Program-made: the position numbers and the translations under genes
DNA from: Oidiodendron maius Zn
Lineage: Eukaryota; Ascomycota; Leotiomycetes; Myxotrichaceae
Direction of reading: 5' to 3'
DNA length: 64,000 nt
NCBI GenBank assembly: GCA_000827325.1
Contig: KN832897.1
Span: 1 to 64,000 of the forward strand
The notes under the pieces: model-generated
Database searches by the model: none
What the model was told of the DNA's origin: nothing
The model's input: the letters and a program-made list of their open reading frames with translations, nothing else
Part shown: positions 1 to 12,040 of the stretch, one piece after another
Layout: each line of letters begins with the position of its first letter
Numbering within the stretch: position 1 is the stretch's first letter

Positions 1-40
1 GGCTAGGTCTGTTTGTCGTCACGTGGCTAGGTCTGTTTGT
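1..40. repeat. 16-bp direct repeat at the left edge
   Basis: The word GGCTAGGTCTGTTTGT occurs at 1-16 and again at 25-40, separated by 8 bases. Its role is unknown; it sits at the distal side of the copia fossil. Confidence 0.7.
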
Positions 41-3000
41 ACACTTATATTAAACCTCTACGCACCTAGCTAGTTGCTCCTCACTTTAGTATCTTCGTCA
101 ATACAGCATTATTGCCAGCCACTGCCTCCCTTATGAAGCTTATAGTAGCTGGGCTGTCACACTTAAGGACTGGAACGATTAAGAAGGTATATATATTCTT
201 CAGGGACTAAAGTTCACTTAATAGCGCTTTCTTCCATACAGGAGCGTCCTCCTTTATAGCCTCCTCGAGCGAAACAGACTCAAAGGGTATAGTAGGGACC
301 TCAATTAAACTAGAATCACCCTTAATATAGACAGCCTGTAGCTCTATAATAAGCCGTGCCACAGATTCAGTAAAAACAGTCAGCTTAGGCACCCTACCGG
401 ACCATGTTTGCTTAAAGATAGTTGCTAAGTTCAGACCCTTTCTGGTCTGTAACCCCCTATCATAAGAAGGGGCAGGTAAAACACCTCTACTAGAGAGATC
501 AGGAAATGCTTTTACAGCTTTACTACTGACTCTAGATACAGGTAAAGCTCCTCTACTACTATATATAGGCTTAATAGCCTCACCTCTTATACTATCTGCC
601 TCTACAAACCTAACCGTCTTTTATACAGGTAGATTACAGCCAGAATACTTAGCACTTGTACTGTTTCCAGGAGTCTAAGCCTCTCGAATCTGCTTCTTAG
701 ATAAGATACAATCCATAATAGCAGCTTTTGTCTGTAAATCAGTCCTAGACATATTAGCAGGATACTCTAGTGGCTATAAATTAGCTCTAGATGCTCCTGT
801 TCTGAGCTCTAGCAGCTGCAGGGTGTCTGTAGGTACTAGTATAGGCTTCCTAGGTAATAGTCGACCGTTAGTATCTTCAGCTATAATAGGAAACTTGAAC
901 TTATGGAATTCAATGTCTATAGAGACCTCTTCTTTTAGGGTCTCTAGATTCAAGAACCTCCAGATCTTATTGCCTTTTAGGCCAATAAACATATACTCTC
1001 CTTGTATTCTAGGATCCCACTTCCTGGATATCCGTTCAAGCGAATTTAGAGAGTATACTGTATATCCCCAAGTCTATAAGACGTTTAGATTTGGCTTTAG
1101 GCTAGTAAATGCCTGTAGTGGTGTATATACATCTATAGAGTCACCCCAGGGAAGGGCAGTCGTCAGCAGTCGATTCTTCAAATAGACTATATACTCTGTT
1201 ATAAGGCACTAGAGCTATAAGGGAGCCTTTACCCTATATAGAATCAACCTGGCTGTCTTATTGACTACTACTATAGCCCTTTTGATCACTCCGTTTAGAG
1301 AGTGTTTGTATACTAGGGACAGCTTGAATATAATATACTTATTGTTTAGATAGCCTTGAAATTCAGATCCAAACTCTCCTTTACTATTATCAGCCCGTAT
1401 ATATACCACGTTATAGCCAGTTTTATATTCTAATTCATTAACTAGTTGCTTAAAGACAGGGATACAGTCCTGTACGGATTTGCTCTTAAGGTAACGGATC
1501 CAGGTACACCTAGTTGTATCATCTATAACCAGTAAGAAGTATCGATATCCTTAGATACTCTTATCCTGTATTCCGGATATATCACAGTATAACCGTACTA
1601 GCTTACCTGTAGCATAAGTATCAGTCTTCTTATTAAAGGATTCCTTTATACAGCCAGCTAAACAGCTTTCATATACTGTATCACCTACAATTTGATCTAC
1701 TACAATCAATTTACAGAAGGATATCCTATCTGTATACTCTAGTATCTTTTCTATAGTCCGATAATTCAGATAACCAAGACAATTGTACCAAAGCTCTTGT
1801 AGCGACTATATTATAGGCAGGATTCCAGAGCCAACGTCTATAGACGATAGCATTAAGGTTATTACCATTACTGAATCAGTCCATAAATCAATATAATATA
1901 GTCCTAGCTTCCCGGAGCCTAAGAATACTATATTTGATCTATAGGTTGCTTATAAATTATAGTTCTTAAAGGTTACTGTAATACCCTTATCATTAAGCAT
2001 TACAGTTAAGACTAGCTGGCAGCTGAATTCTGGTATAAACCATATATTCTGTAGGATATACAGTCTATAGATCGTCTGTAGCTTAATATCTCCTGAACTA
2101 AGAGCCTCAAATACTATATTATCTACTATCCTTACTATCTGTAGGGTTACCTATCGCTTCAGGGCTATAAAATCACCTATAAATCCACTAAAATAACACG
2201 TTATACCTGAATCCACTACCTAGAATCTATTTAAGTTAGTTATATAGGTATATTTATTGTTAGTCAGATAGAGGGAATAATCTAGCTCTATTTGATTGAA
2301 ATAAGAGATATAAGAGACTATATTTATATACTCTTCTCCCTGGTTATTAAGAGCCTCTTTTGCCTTCTTGTATTTGAAGCAATTATGTTGCAGATATCCC
2401 TGCTTATTATAGAAGAAGCAGGTATCCTTATTGCCTTATAAATAACCTCCTCTTCCACCCTTTTGTATTCCTCTTCTATAGCTATACCTGCAGCCTCTTA
2501 TAGATCCTCTATAGCCACCTCTTGTATTGTTGCAGCCTATAGGACACTAGGATCCAGAATTTAGCCCTGAATTAGCTAGGGCAGCTATAGCTCCAGCTAC
2601 AGCTAATCCTAGAGTACCTATAACAGGTTTTTTGTAAGATTATAGGGTTATAATAATAGCTGCAAGGTCCAAATTATCTTACAAGTAGAACTATCTGGCT
2701 TGCCTCCAGTCTCCTTCATCCAGGATTACAGATATTATCCTCTATATTATATCATTTTTATTGATTATATACTCTATATTAACTAATTAAGCTCTAAACT
2801 CTTCTAGTCAAGCTTGAAAGGTTTGAATTGATTCGGTTTAAGGGTTCCAAGCAGCTTGGTTAAATTGAGAGTATAGATTAGCCTAGTGTACCCTGCTTGT
2901 AGCTTGATCCTCCTTAGTTAGTTCAGCCTATATTATATTGGCGTCCTCCTTATTAATACTATCTGTAATACAAGGCTGGAATGGTACGCTAACTGAGCTG

Positions 3001-3260
3001 CTGATCAGCTGTATAGCCTTTCGATTGCGATTATCCTAGTCTCGGCGCCCTGTACTAGTACTAGCAGGTCTAATTTCAGTGCTATCAACAATAGACCAGG
3101 CTCCTACTACTACTAGGGCAGTATAGCAGGTCGTTGTAAAGGCTGTATAGTTATCACCTGTAAATATAGCGATGCGACTGTATTTCGAAGCATAATACTG
3201 GTTGCTATCCGTAAGAGGGGTTGTAGTTGAAGCCATGTTAAAGAGCCGGGCTCATAACCT
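1..3260 (-). mobile_element. Ty1/copia LTR-retrotransposon fossil
   Basis: Reading the minus strand gives recognisable copia pieces in order. A Gag-like start lies at about 3036-3236 (residues such as IAIFTGDNYTAF), a CCHC zinc-knuckle-like stretch at about 2350-2460, and GAG-pre-integrase and integrase-like segments at about 1200-1950. A GGTTATGAGC primer-site-like sequence lies at about 3249-3258 next to the LTR side. The element is broken many times and very TA-rich, as expected for an old, RIP-affected copy. It continues past the left edge of the window. Family call rests on recognised protein fragments, not on a search. Confidence 0.75.
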
Positions 3261-3345
3261 GTCAGGTTTACAAGTAATACAGCACTAAACTTAATATAGC
3301 TACAACTACAACATATCAGTAATATCCTCTACAGGTTATACTGGC
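3261..3345 (-). mobile_element. LTR-end fossil next to the copia remains
   Basis: This TA-rich stretch borders the primer-site-like sequence of the copia fossil and so should be the inner end of its LTR. A diverged copy of the same sequence lies at 43722-43806. The outer LTR boundary could not be fixed. Confidence 0.5.
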
Positions 3346-3920
3346 AGAACAATAAACCGTAAAAGGGCACGTAAATAGGGCTGTAAAGGGTGTGTAAGTG
3401 CTTCAATTAATTAAGGATATAACCCTCTGGCTTAGGGGTTTATATGCTTCTAGGGTTGGGCTTCAATCCACCGGATTGGGTATCAATTATATAAGCAAAC
3501 TCTGACAGATGGAACCGCGATAAGCGTCTGCCAAGAGCTGCTCTTTGTCTAATTACCCTGGCTTTACTGTCGGCAACTCCCCGGCACCCACAACCCTTTC
3601 TCCTGATTGCAGTTGCCTACCGAAGAAACTGCCATACTCGCCATGCTTGAGCGGAGATTTGCCATGGACCATAGTGAACGATGAAGCAAGTCGGTATACT
3701 GCGTAAGACGAATATTTTTGTGTCAATACACGAGAAGCGGGTCCTCTCACCTTGTAAGGATGATCTTGATAGGCATGTTATATTGGGCTTAGAAACAACG
3801 CGTAAGATAGCTTAACCAACGGGTCAGATGTATAAAGGATTTGACTTGCTCCAAGAGAAAAATTCAGAACTGTAGTTTGCATTTGGCCAATTCAATCCAG
3901 GCAGCTCTATCTAGTTCACG
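3346..3920. other. Intergenic, upstream of the FAD oxidase gene
   Basis: No gene is seen. The left part may still be LTR. The last about 150 bases before 3921 are the likely promoter and 5' leader of the FAD oxidase. Confidence 0.5.
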
Positions 3921-5680
3921 ATGCACCTGTCGAAGTTGTCTCTGGCCAGCAGTGTCTTGGCTGCCGCCATCACGTCTGCTCAGAGCATCACCACCCCTGG
4001 GTTAAATGCCACGCTTGTGTCAGCCATTACGATTGCTGATCTGAACACTGGTGCGAGTTGCGCATGCAGTCAACTGGCTGCCGATTATGGATGCTTGGTC
4101 CTTACCTCGAATTCGACAAACTACACGGCAGAGGTGACTGACTACTGGGATGTCCGGGCCAGTCTTCATCCAAGATGCGTCTTCATGCCAAAAAATGCAG
4201 ACCAGGTCGCACATGCCGTCTCAGTTTTTACGTCATGCGGCTCGCAATTTGCTGTCCGGGGAGGAGGACACATGAACGTATGCTACACCCTACTAGTCGA
4301 TACTATGAGAAAGCCATTTGACTGATGACCCAGTTCCCTGGCTCTAATAACATTAATGGTGGCGTCCTTCTCGCTCTTAACAATCTTTCAGACGTCACGG
4401 TCGCAAGTGACAAGGCAACTGTTGAAGCTGGCCCCGGTACGAGATGGATTGATGTTTATACAGCACTCTCAAAGCACGGTTTATATTGCGTCGGTGGCCG
4501 CCTAAAGACCATTGGTGTGCCTGGTCTGGAGTTAATTGGCGGATTCCACTATTTAAATAATAAGCATGGCATGGCCATGGACAACGTGATCAGCTACGAC
4601 GTGGTTCTAGGGAACGGCACGCAAGTCGTCGCCAACTCGACATCGAACCCTGAACTTTTTTGGGCTCTAAAAGGAGGATCTAGTAATTTTGGTATTGTCA
4701 CCAAGTTTACCATCAAGGCACTTGATATTCCATACATCAGCACAATTATTCAGCAATTCAATGAGTCAGCGGTGCTAGACTTCATTGCCGCTACAGTCAA
4801 TATCGCTAATAATGATGGGCCGGATATTGCGGCCGGCGCTGTTATTAGCATCACCTATAACGCAACGTCAAAAGAAGTGACTCCTTCATTACTTGGCGTA
4901 CAGGAAGGAACCGAGTCGCCACCGTCTCGGTTCGCAAACTTTTCAGCCATTCCGTCAGTACTGACAGAGAACAAAGTCATGACCCCCCTTGAATGGCATT
5001 CTCAACTAGACTCCCCTTTCCAAATGTTCCGGTAAGCTCTACAGTCTTTAGTGGCTCAATCCCTCGTCACCTTATGAACTCAGATACTAAGTGGAAAAGT
5101 GTACAATTCGCCCACAAGACGATAAAGCCAGATACAAACCAGTTGTATAGCATCTACCAAGCCTGGAAAACTGCTGTTGATGAGATTAGCGACATCAAGG
5201 GCCTTTATCCAACGTTTGTGATGAACATCCTACCTGCAAGTGCTCTTAGCGTCGCTAAGCACAACGGCATTGGTAACACCTGGGGACTAGACGATGACCA
5301 GTCATATATCCGTAAGTGCTATTGTTGGCTCTCTAAATTCGTGTCATAGATCCTTTTGTATACCTTTCGCAGCACAGCCTTTAATCGCTAATGGATGATT
5401 CTTAGTATGGCAATTATCAACCGGCTGGACCAATGCTGTGGATGACCTTAGAGTCACCAACTGGGCTCGCTCATTGGTCGACTACTGGCACCTCCAGAAT
5501 CAGGCAAAAGAGCTGTCATCTGAATTTATCTATATGGGTGATGCTGGAGACTTCCAGGATCCTTTCGCTGGCTTCCCTCTTGATAATGTGCAAAAGATGA
5601 GAGCAATTCGGGATGCATATGACCCACTTGGGGTTTTCAGTCGCTTGAACTGGGGAGGCTTCAAGCTTGGCGGAAACTGA
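3921..5680 (+). CDS. Secreted FAD-linked oxidase, berberine-bridge/6-hydroxynicotine-oxidase type
   Basis: The protein starts with a signal peptide (about residues 1-22, ending in SAQS). It then shows the VAO/PCMH FAD-binding fold: the RGGGHM motif whose His normally binds FAD covalently, a GPGTRW segment, GxGG-like glycine runs and GGSSNFGIVTKF. The BBE C-terminal part ends with AYDPLGVFSRLNWGG. Such enzymes oxidise small alcohols, amines or sugars and are common tailoring enzymes. Exons are 3921-4277, 4334-about 5031, about 5052-5311 and 5406-5680; introns 1 and 3 are clean GT-AG. The join near 5032 is odd: the frame is kept only if a 20-nt GT...AG segment is removed, too short for a normal intron. 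Either an indel broke the gene or a different splice is used. With that segment removed the product would be about 529 aa, near family length. Confidence 0.8.
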
Positions 5681-6860
5681 CACTGACGTAAAAAAAAATT
5701 GCACACTTACAGTATACGTTCTGCAATATAAACAACACTCTGTCCTTCTATTTATCGAAAGATCCGAGTTCCCTTACCTTTGACGCTTACTTGACTATTG
5801 AGAGGACGTTGATATTATTTGATTTTAATCCATACCTTTCCTCGCGAGCAAGAACGCAAACAATCAAATCTTCTTAGTTGGAACCTTCAATTTGCATATT
5901 TAACCTGGCAATAAAACAAGCGATCAACTAAATCGAGGTCGCTGCTGCCTGAATCTTGAAACTTGCCCAAAACGTACTCTATCCACTGAAATGTATGCAA
6001 GAGGACGGAGATCAGAGCCCCTAGGGATTAGCTCTAATCAATCATAACCTCTCGCCCTTACCCTTGATCCTTGATATTGGAAAGTTATTGTACGCCTTGA
6101 GAAAATATACAGAGGACTTGGTGCTTTACAATACCTTATCGCAGTGTCTGTCTAAATCTAGCGGTATTATTGGTAGATAGGCTTGTCAGATCACCAGTGG
6201 CATCGATTTGTTTTTAGTGCGCCTCAACTTAGTTGGTCCCTAAAACTATCGATTGCCAAGAGTTAAAGCTTGTGGCTTCTGTCTAGTAATGGCCTGGATA
6301 CTTCGAGTTAACAGCTTGATCTTATTAACGCGTTTGTCAGCATCGGCTCTGCTCCACCACACTCCTCATCCTTGTATCCTCGCTTTGCCTCGCATCCTGA
6401 TACCGGCAGGCTGACAGGAAATAAACTTTGTACACTGCGCCATATCCGGCGTAGTATCTTGGCAAAAGCTGCATCGTAACCTCGTACTCGCAACTCGCAA
6501 TCGGATCGTATTCGGACGCTTAATGCCAATAAGAATGCCCCCCCGTCTTGTACCGCGTAATATTATATGATCCACTGGGCTGAGTGCGCCTAGATATGGC
6601 TAGGCAGCGATGAGCTTGAAACCATGCACGTAACAATCAAGGCTGAGATATCTATTCTGTATTATACACAGTGGCATTTTTAGCCACCTGGGCGGAGCTT
6701 CCCGTAAAGGGTCTTCGTGTGTCTTGGTATAAAGTCGTCCCATATGTATGCTTTCTTTCTATACCTCGATTCAATCGCTCTTTCTTCATCCGATTCTAAG
6801 TCCTTGCACAAAAGTTACGGCGCTACTCTGCGACTTGTATCTAATACATCACCACCAGCC
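5681..6860. other. Intergenic region
   Basis: About 1.2 kb with no supportable gene. Open frames here are short and resemble nothing known. The last few hundred bases are the likely promoter of the RTA1-like gene. Confidence 0.6.
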
Positions 6861-7759
6861 ATGTCAGACCCGAACGCAGCTTACCGGCTTTGGGACTATG
6901 TTCCCTCCGTAGCTGCTGGAGCAGTTGCAGCAGGTGTTTTCGGAGTCTTTATGATCGCACACATCATTTTTCTTTTCAAAAAGCGCACATATTTCTGTAT
7001 CCCCCTGGCTATTGGTGCTTTCTGTACGTCCTGGATTTCGTACACTATCCCAAGTAGCGCGCTAACTTCCATCCGATAGTCGAGACAGTAGGCTATGGTG
7101 CCCGAGCATACGCCCATTATAGCGTCAATAGCACCATAGCATATGCCGTGCAATCCCTATTTATCCTCCTCGCACCCATTCTCTTCGCCGCTTCCGTTTA
7201 CATGTACCTCGGGCGCATTATTACCGCAATTGATGGCGAAGAATACTGCTTCATTCGACCAAAGCTTCTGACCAAGATATTCGTCAGCGGAGATATTTTC
7301 TGCTTCCTCGTCCAGGGCAGTGGTGGTGGCCTAATGTCGGGTGCAAAATCGACTTCGAGGCTCCACCTCGGCGAGAACGTTATTCTGGCGGGCCTGGTGC
7401 TCCAGATTGTCATCTTTTTATTCTTCTGCATGATTGCATTAACCTTCCACATCCGAATGCGCCAAAATTACACACCTAAGACCATAGATGGTACAATACC
7501 CTGGCAGCGCCTCCTTCTTGGTCTCTATTTTGTTAGCGTACTCATTACACTCCGAAATGTTGTCAGAGCAATAGAGTATGGCATGGGTCAGGATGGCTAC
7601 TTTTTGGAGAATGAGTGGACTACCTACGTCTTTGATGGAGCCCCCATGGCTATGGTGTTGGCGACTTGCATGATGTGGTATAACAGTGGAGTGGGTGGGA
7701 GAAGGAGGCCTCATAACCTTGAGGGCCTTTCCGCAATACCACTGGAGTCGAGAAAATAA
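6861..7759 (+). CDS. RTA1-like seven-helix membrane protein
   Basis: Two exons, 6861-7023 and 7080-7759, joined by a 56-nt GT-AG intron, give 280 aa. The join restores ETVGYGAR, the conserved E-x-x-GY-x-x-R of the RTA1/RTM1 family. The protein has about seven hydrophobic helices, the family signature near G-D-I-F-C-F-L-V-Q-G-S-G-G-G and a basic C-terminal tail. Family members sit in the plasma membrane and are linked to lipid translocation and resistance to toxic compounds such as 7-aminocholesterol. The start is the first ATG giving an N-terminus of normal length; an upstream ATG at 6717 lacks family sequence. It lies between a secreted oxidase and a regulator, so a resistance or transport role is possible but inferred. 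Confidence 0.9.
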
Positions 7760-9223
7760 CCTTTAGGGCGATGGAGACGATATTATGCTTGGAATAGCCA
7801 GCCTCAGGCGTGATTACTAGATTTCTTTTGCGGGCACTATGTAGAGCGAAACAGAACTTTTCTTTGGAGTTTGTTTATAGAGTGGGTGTTCTTTAGAATG
7901 GTAGAATGATCTTCATCTAATGGTTAAAATTTATTACAAGTATTGATTGGCAATAGGCGCTCAAGCATGTAGAATGTGATAAAACATTGATACACGCAGA
8001 GTGATCGAGTGCTCAGTCCTCTTGCATTGAGTTTGCGTATCGAGCTTGCGAGTCCTATGCACCGTAAATGTGTATATAAGAACTGTATTACATCTGTAAA
8101 GAGGCTTATTAAATTGTCTCTACATACACTCAATAGTCAATATAAAATGAGTGGACACTGTATTTGTGCATGCCTCACATTTTACCGAAATCGCCACCCT
8201 GCTACAATTACTAACTATACTTTTAAATCAATATAACTTAACATATAAACCAAAGTATCTAATATAACTATATACATTTAAAAGCGCGCATCTAGGGATT
8301 TAATATTTTGTATACCTCTCCTTTGCCTTGCGTAGTGCGCGCACTCGATTCGGGGCTGAAAGCACTAGCTTGTCCATTAAGTCTTGTGGAATCCGCCTCC
8401 CACGCCTCTCCAATCCAGCCTTTTAAAACCTCCCTATCTACGACAACGGCTCGTCTCAACATTCATGTTCGTCTCTTATCCACAAGCAGAGGGGAATGCA
8501 AGATACCAAACACTACATAACACATCCGGTGTTTTCTTTGCCCTGATGTTTGCAAAATCGGCCTCTGTTCATCTCCGATTGAGCCCGTTGTTCTGCCAGC
8601 GTTTGGTTATAAAGGTGCCTCCCATTCCAGTTGGATGCCGCTTCACCGAACGCGCCGATGTGGCAGCGCCTGGTTTGCTCGTCGCACGACAAACTTTTAG
8701 GAGTTTTCTGGAGATCCAGAACAAGCACAGTTTGCAGATTTGCCTTTGTTGCATCCCTTGTGGCCCCATAGACCCCCAGTCCCCTCTGTACTCCGTCACG
8801 TGGCTCGGTCGGAGTTCGTATTTTCTGTGACGGGGTTGGCGCCTGGATGGCCACTGCTGCAATCTCAACCTCATTCTCTTACTTCGTTGGCTCGTAACAG
8901 TGATCTGAGTTCGACTTAGCAGGATCCGTTGCAGCATTCCAGTTAATTATTTACTGTGCTTTCAAGAAATTTCCCGGATGTCACGAGCTGATGACAAATA
9001 GCTCCCCTTATCAATCGGATTTCGGGTGCGCGCGCTCACTTGCAATAATCTCCGCTCTCCGATTGTCTCGCCTTTAAATACAGCATGCTGCAATTCCGTC
9101 CCCGTCCCTATTTCAAAGCCCGTTCCTCGATCCCTTGAGTCTCGTCCGAGCGGAAGATAGTGGTCCGTATCTCCGCTCAACCGCCCTGATCTTACTGAAA
9201 GACGTAATTTCGGTGTTCGAAAC
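7760..9223. other. Intergenic region
   Basis: About 1.46 kb. No gene is supported; both strands carry overlapping short frames without recognisable domains. 8900-9223 is the probable promoter and leader of the next regulator. Confidence 0.6.
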
Positions 9224-11363
9224 ATGGACGGAGATGAGGCTATGAAGCCATCACATGCTCCCTATGGAAAAGCTTGTTTAACCTGTGTGAAGAGCAAGAC
9301 ACGATGTGCAGGTGGTGAGGGTGCAGACAAATGTGAAAGGTTCGTGTATTTCCGATTTAGAAACACGTAGTCAAAGATTCCCGGCATTGACGCCATTTCG
9401 CTCAACCATCTATCTCCCAATCGCTCTTGTCTATGACTGACCATCGAAAAGATGCCGTCGCTTAAACAAAGATTGCCAGCCAGCGCCAACCGTCCGCAAA
9501 AAGCGTGCCTCGAAACGACCCCCAGCTACGAATTCGGATGAAAGGCTTGATGGCATTATTCAGCTGCCCCAGCGATCTGGAGCCATCCAAGCGCAAACAG
9601 CACCTACCCCAACAACAGAAAAGGTTGGAGGGCCAATCAGCCAAGTCCAGCTCCTAGATCCAAGCAATGGCGTCTCTTTCAACAATCTCATGTCCTTGCT
9701 CAACACAGACCAAACTACGAGGGTAATGCAAGGCCCACCAACGCCTGCAACCTCTGCTACTTCAAATCCTCCTGATCACATCTTTTCGTGTGTCGATGGT
9801 CCTCCACCAGCATCATTTTCCGGCAGGAGATATACTTTGGAAACCGAAGCCGAGCTTGAGGAATGCCTTCAGACATATCGGACGAAAATGGTCTCATACT
9901 GTCCAATCGTTCCTATCGAAGCGACCGTAACAGTGAAGTCCATGAGCAAGGAACGTCCATTTCTGTGGCTCGTCATAAGAGCAGTGTGTAGCAAGAGTCT
10001 GGCTCGCCAACGAGCTCTAGAACTTAAGGTTCGACAAACCTTGGGAAGGGAAATACTGATCAATGGGACAAAAAGCATGGATATGCTCATGGGCGTTTTA
10101 GTCTTCGCTGCGTGGGGCCACTACTTTGTCACGTCAAAACCTATAACCCAGCCCGTCATTATGCTTGCCATGTCCCTTGCCTATGATCGAGGACTCACTA
10201 AACCTATCCCAACGGACCCGGTTACTGTCATGCTCAACTTTAATTCTCAGGGGTGTCCCAAGCCTGTTCTCTCCGCACATAGTCTCGTGAGAACAATGGA
10301 GGAAAGAAGAACCGTGACTGGCTTATTCTTGATTAGTTCGGTGTTCGTCGAATACAGCCATGCTATCTCATGCGACAGAGAGACTAACTTCTCAACAGAT
10401 ATGCGAACTATTTCGGTCGGATCGAGCCTCTTGCCTGGACACCATATCTGGAAGAGTGCTTACAACTGCTCGAGGAACAGATGGAAATCGCCACCGATAG
10501 CATGCTGATCCAACTCGTTCGAATACAGCTTCTTTGCAACAAAGTAGCAGCCATTCCATGGAAAACCACACCAGTCCCTCAATCATTCTACGTCAAATCA
10601 TTTGCATCGGATCTAGAGCTACTAACGCGAGGTATTTCCCCGGCCCTGAAATCAAATGGTAACAGATCTCAGCCAATTTCCAAAATTAGCCACTAAATTA
10701 ATTACAGAAACTCTTCAACTGGCAACATTCCATACGATTATCGCCATCCACGAGCACAGTCTCGACGCTTGTCCCGCCTCCACAACCTCACTAGAACGTA
10801 TCGACAGCCTCTGGGCCTGTCTCTCGGCAACCAAGTCCTGGTTCACGCTCTTCTTCTGCCTTGACGCCATCCCCCTATTCCGCTACCCGCAAGTCTCAAT
10901 GCAGATCTTCAATCAATTGGCACATTGTATGATAGTCCTCTTCCGTTTGAGCACATTCGAATCGCCCGACGTCCACTGGGATCGGAAACGTGTGCGGCAA
11001 GAACTCGATCTGGGCGAGATGGTCAAGCTCATGGCGAGTCGATGGGAAGAAGTTGCTGCGGCAACTGGACAACATAAAGGACGCATGGAAGATATTTTGG
11101 ATCCAGTTCATGATCCTGATCATGGTCCGTGGGTTTACACGAGGAGGAAGTTGCTTCTGGTAGCGCATTTTTGGCAGATGAAGCTCGCTAGTATGGTTCA
11201 GTGCGAGGAGGGAAGCCCAACAACAGCTGATGATAGCGATTTTGCGTTTGCAGGGTTTGATCAGCAGCAGATTGAACAGCTGGATTTCCCAAACATGGAT
11301 TTCTTGAATGATGTCTGGATGAGCGGGTACTCTGGGTTTGAACTGAGTGGACTATACGCTTGA
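9224..11363 (+). CDS. Zn2Cys6 transcription factor (regulator 1)
   Basis: Four exons, 9224-9339, 9452-10342, 10399-10658 and 10708-11363, give 640 aa in an exact frame. The first intron splits the zinc cluster. After splicing it reads C-x2-C-x6-C, a longer spacer, then C-x2-C-x6-C (CLTCVKSKTRC ... CERCRRLNKDC), followed by basic KKRASKR. The rest is the usual fungal-regulator middle region of helices and an acidic, aromatic C-terminus that could activate transcription. Donors include GTTCGT, used twice. The gene points the same way as the DHA2 pump 680 bases downstream, so that pump is a plausible target, though this is inference. Zn2Cys6 proteins bind CGG-type sites in the nucleus. Confidence 0.9.
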
Positions 11364-12040
11364 TACGATCCAAGAAGTCTAATCATCGGGTAAAATGAAA
11401 TTAGACTGATAGATAGAGTCGAAGAACCGGCTACCAACATTAGCTTATCATTATTAACTCGTCCGAGAGGCCGATGAAGTCATGGCGAGTTTGCGAAATA
11501 CATTTCTAGAATTCATAGTACAGCTCATCTTGAAAGATGCGTCCTTCACTGCATTTTTCTACTCATTTGCCGGCTTTGAGAATTAACGTAATTCGCAGCA
11601 GCCAAAATAGAGCAAATTCAATTAATCCATAGATTACAGGTATACCTTCGCCGCTAACTGAACACGCCTAAAACCAAAATCTAGCTGTTATAAGACACAC
11701 GCAACCCACTTCAGCAAAGCATTGAAGCTCCGAAACTCTCCCCTAAAATTACCTGCTTGAGCTAATGAGGGGGACCGACTCCTTTCCCAAAATGTCGATC
11801 AAATCCTAAAATCGGATTTCACGAATCCCGACGCTGAACGCCGACGGAGATTTCAAAGCAGGATGAACAATCAGGCAACCTTTTCTTCCGTTTGTTTACT
11901 TCAAATAATATTTAGTTTTGAATAAATATGACTCTCGCACTCCATTGTTGATGCACAGCAGCAAATGAGTCAGTCATACATTCGCTTTTCAATTGAATTG
12001 AACCTCTTTGACGGTTCCAGCTTCACAACAGCTCTCAATC
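11364..12040. other. Intergenic, promoter of the DHA2 pump
   Basis: About 680 bases without a gene. It separates regulator 1 from the efflux pump transcribed in the same direction. Confidence 0.6.
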
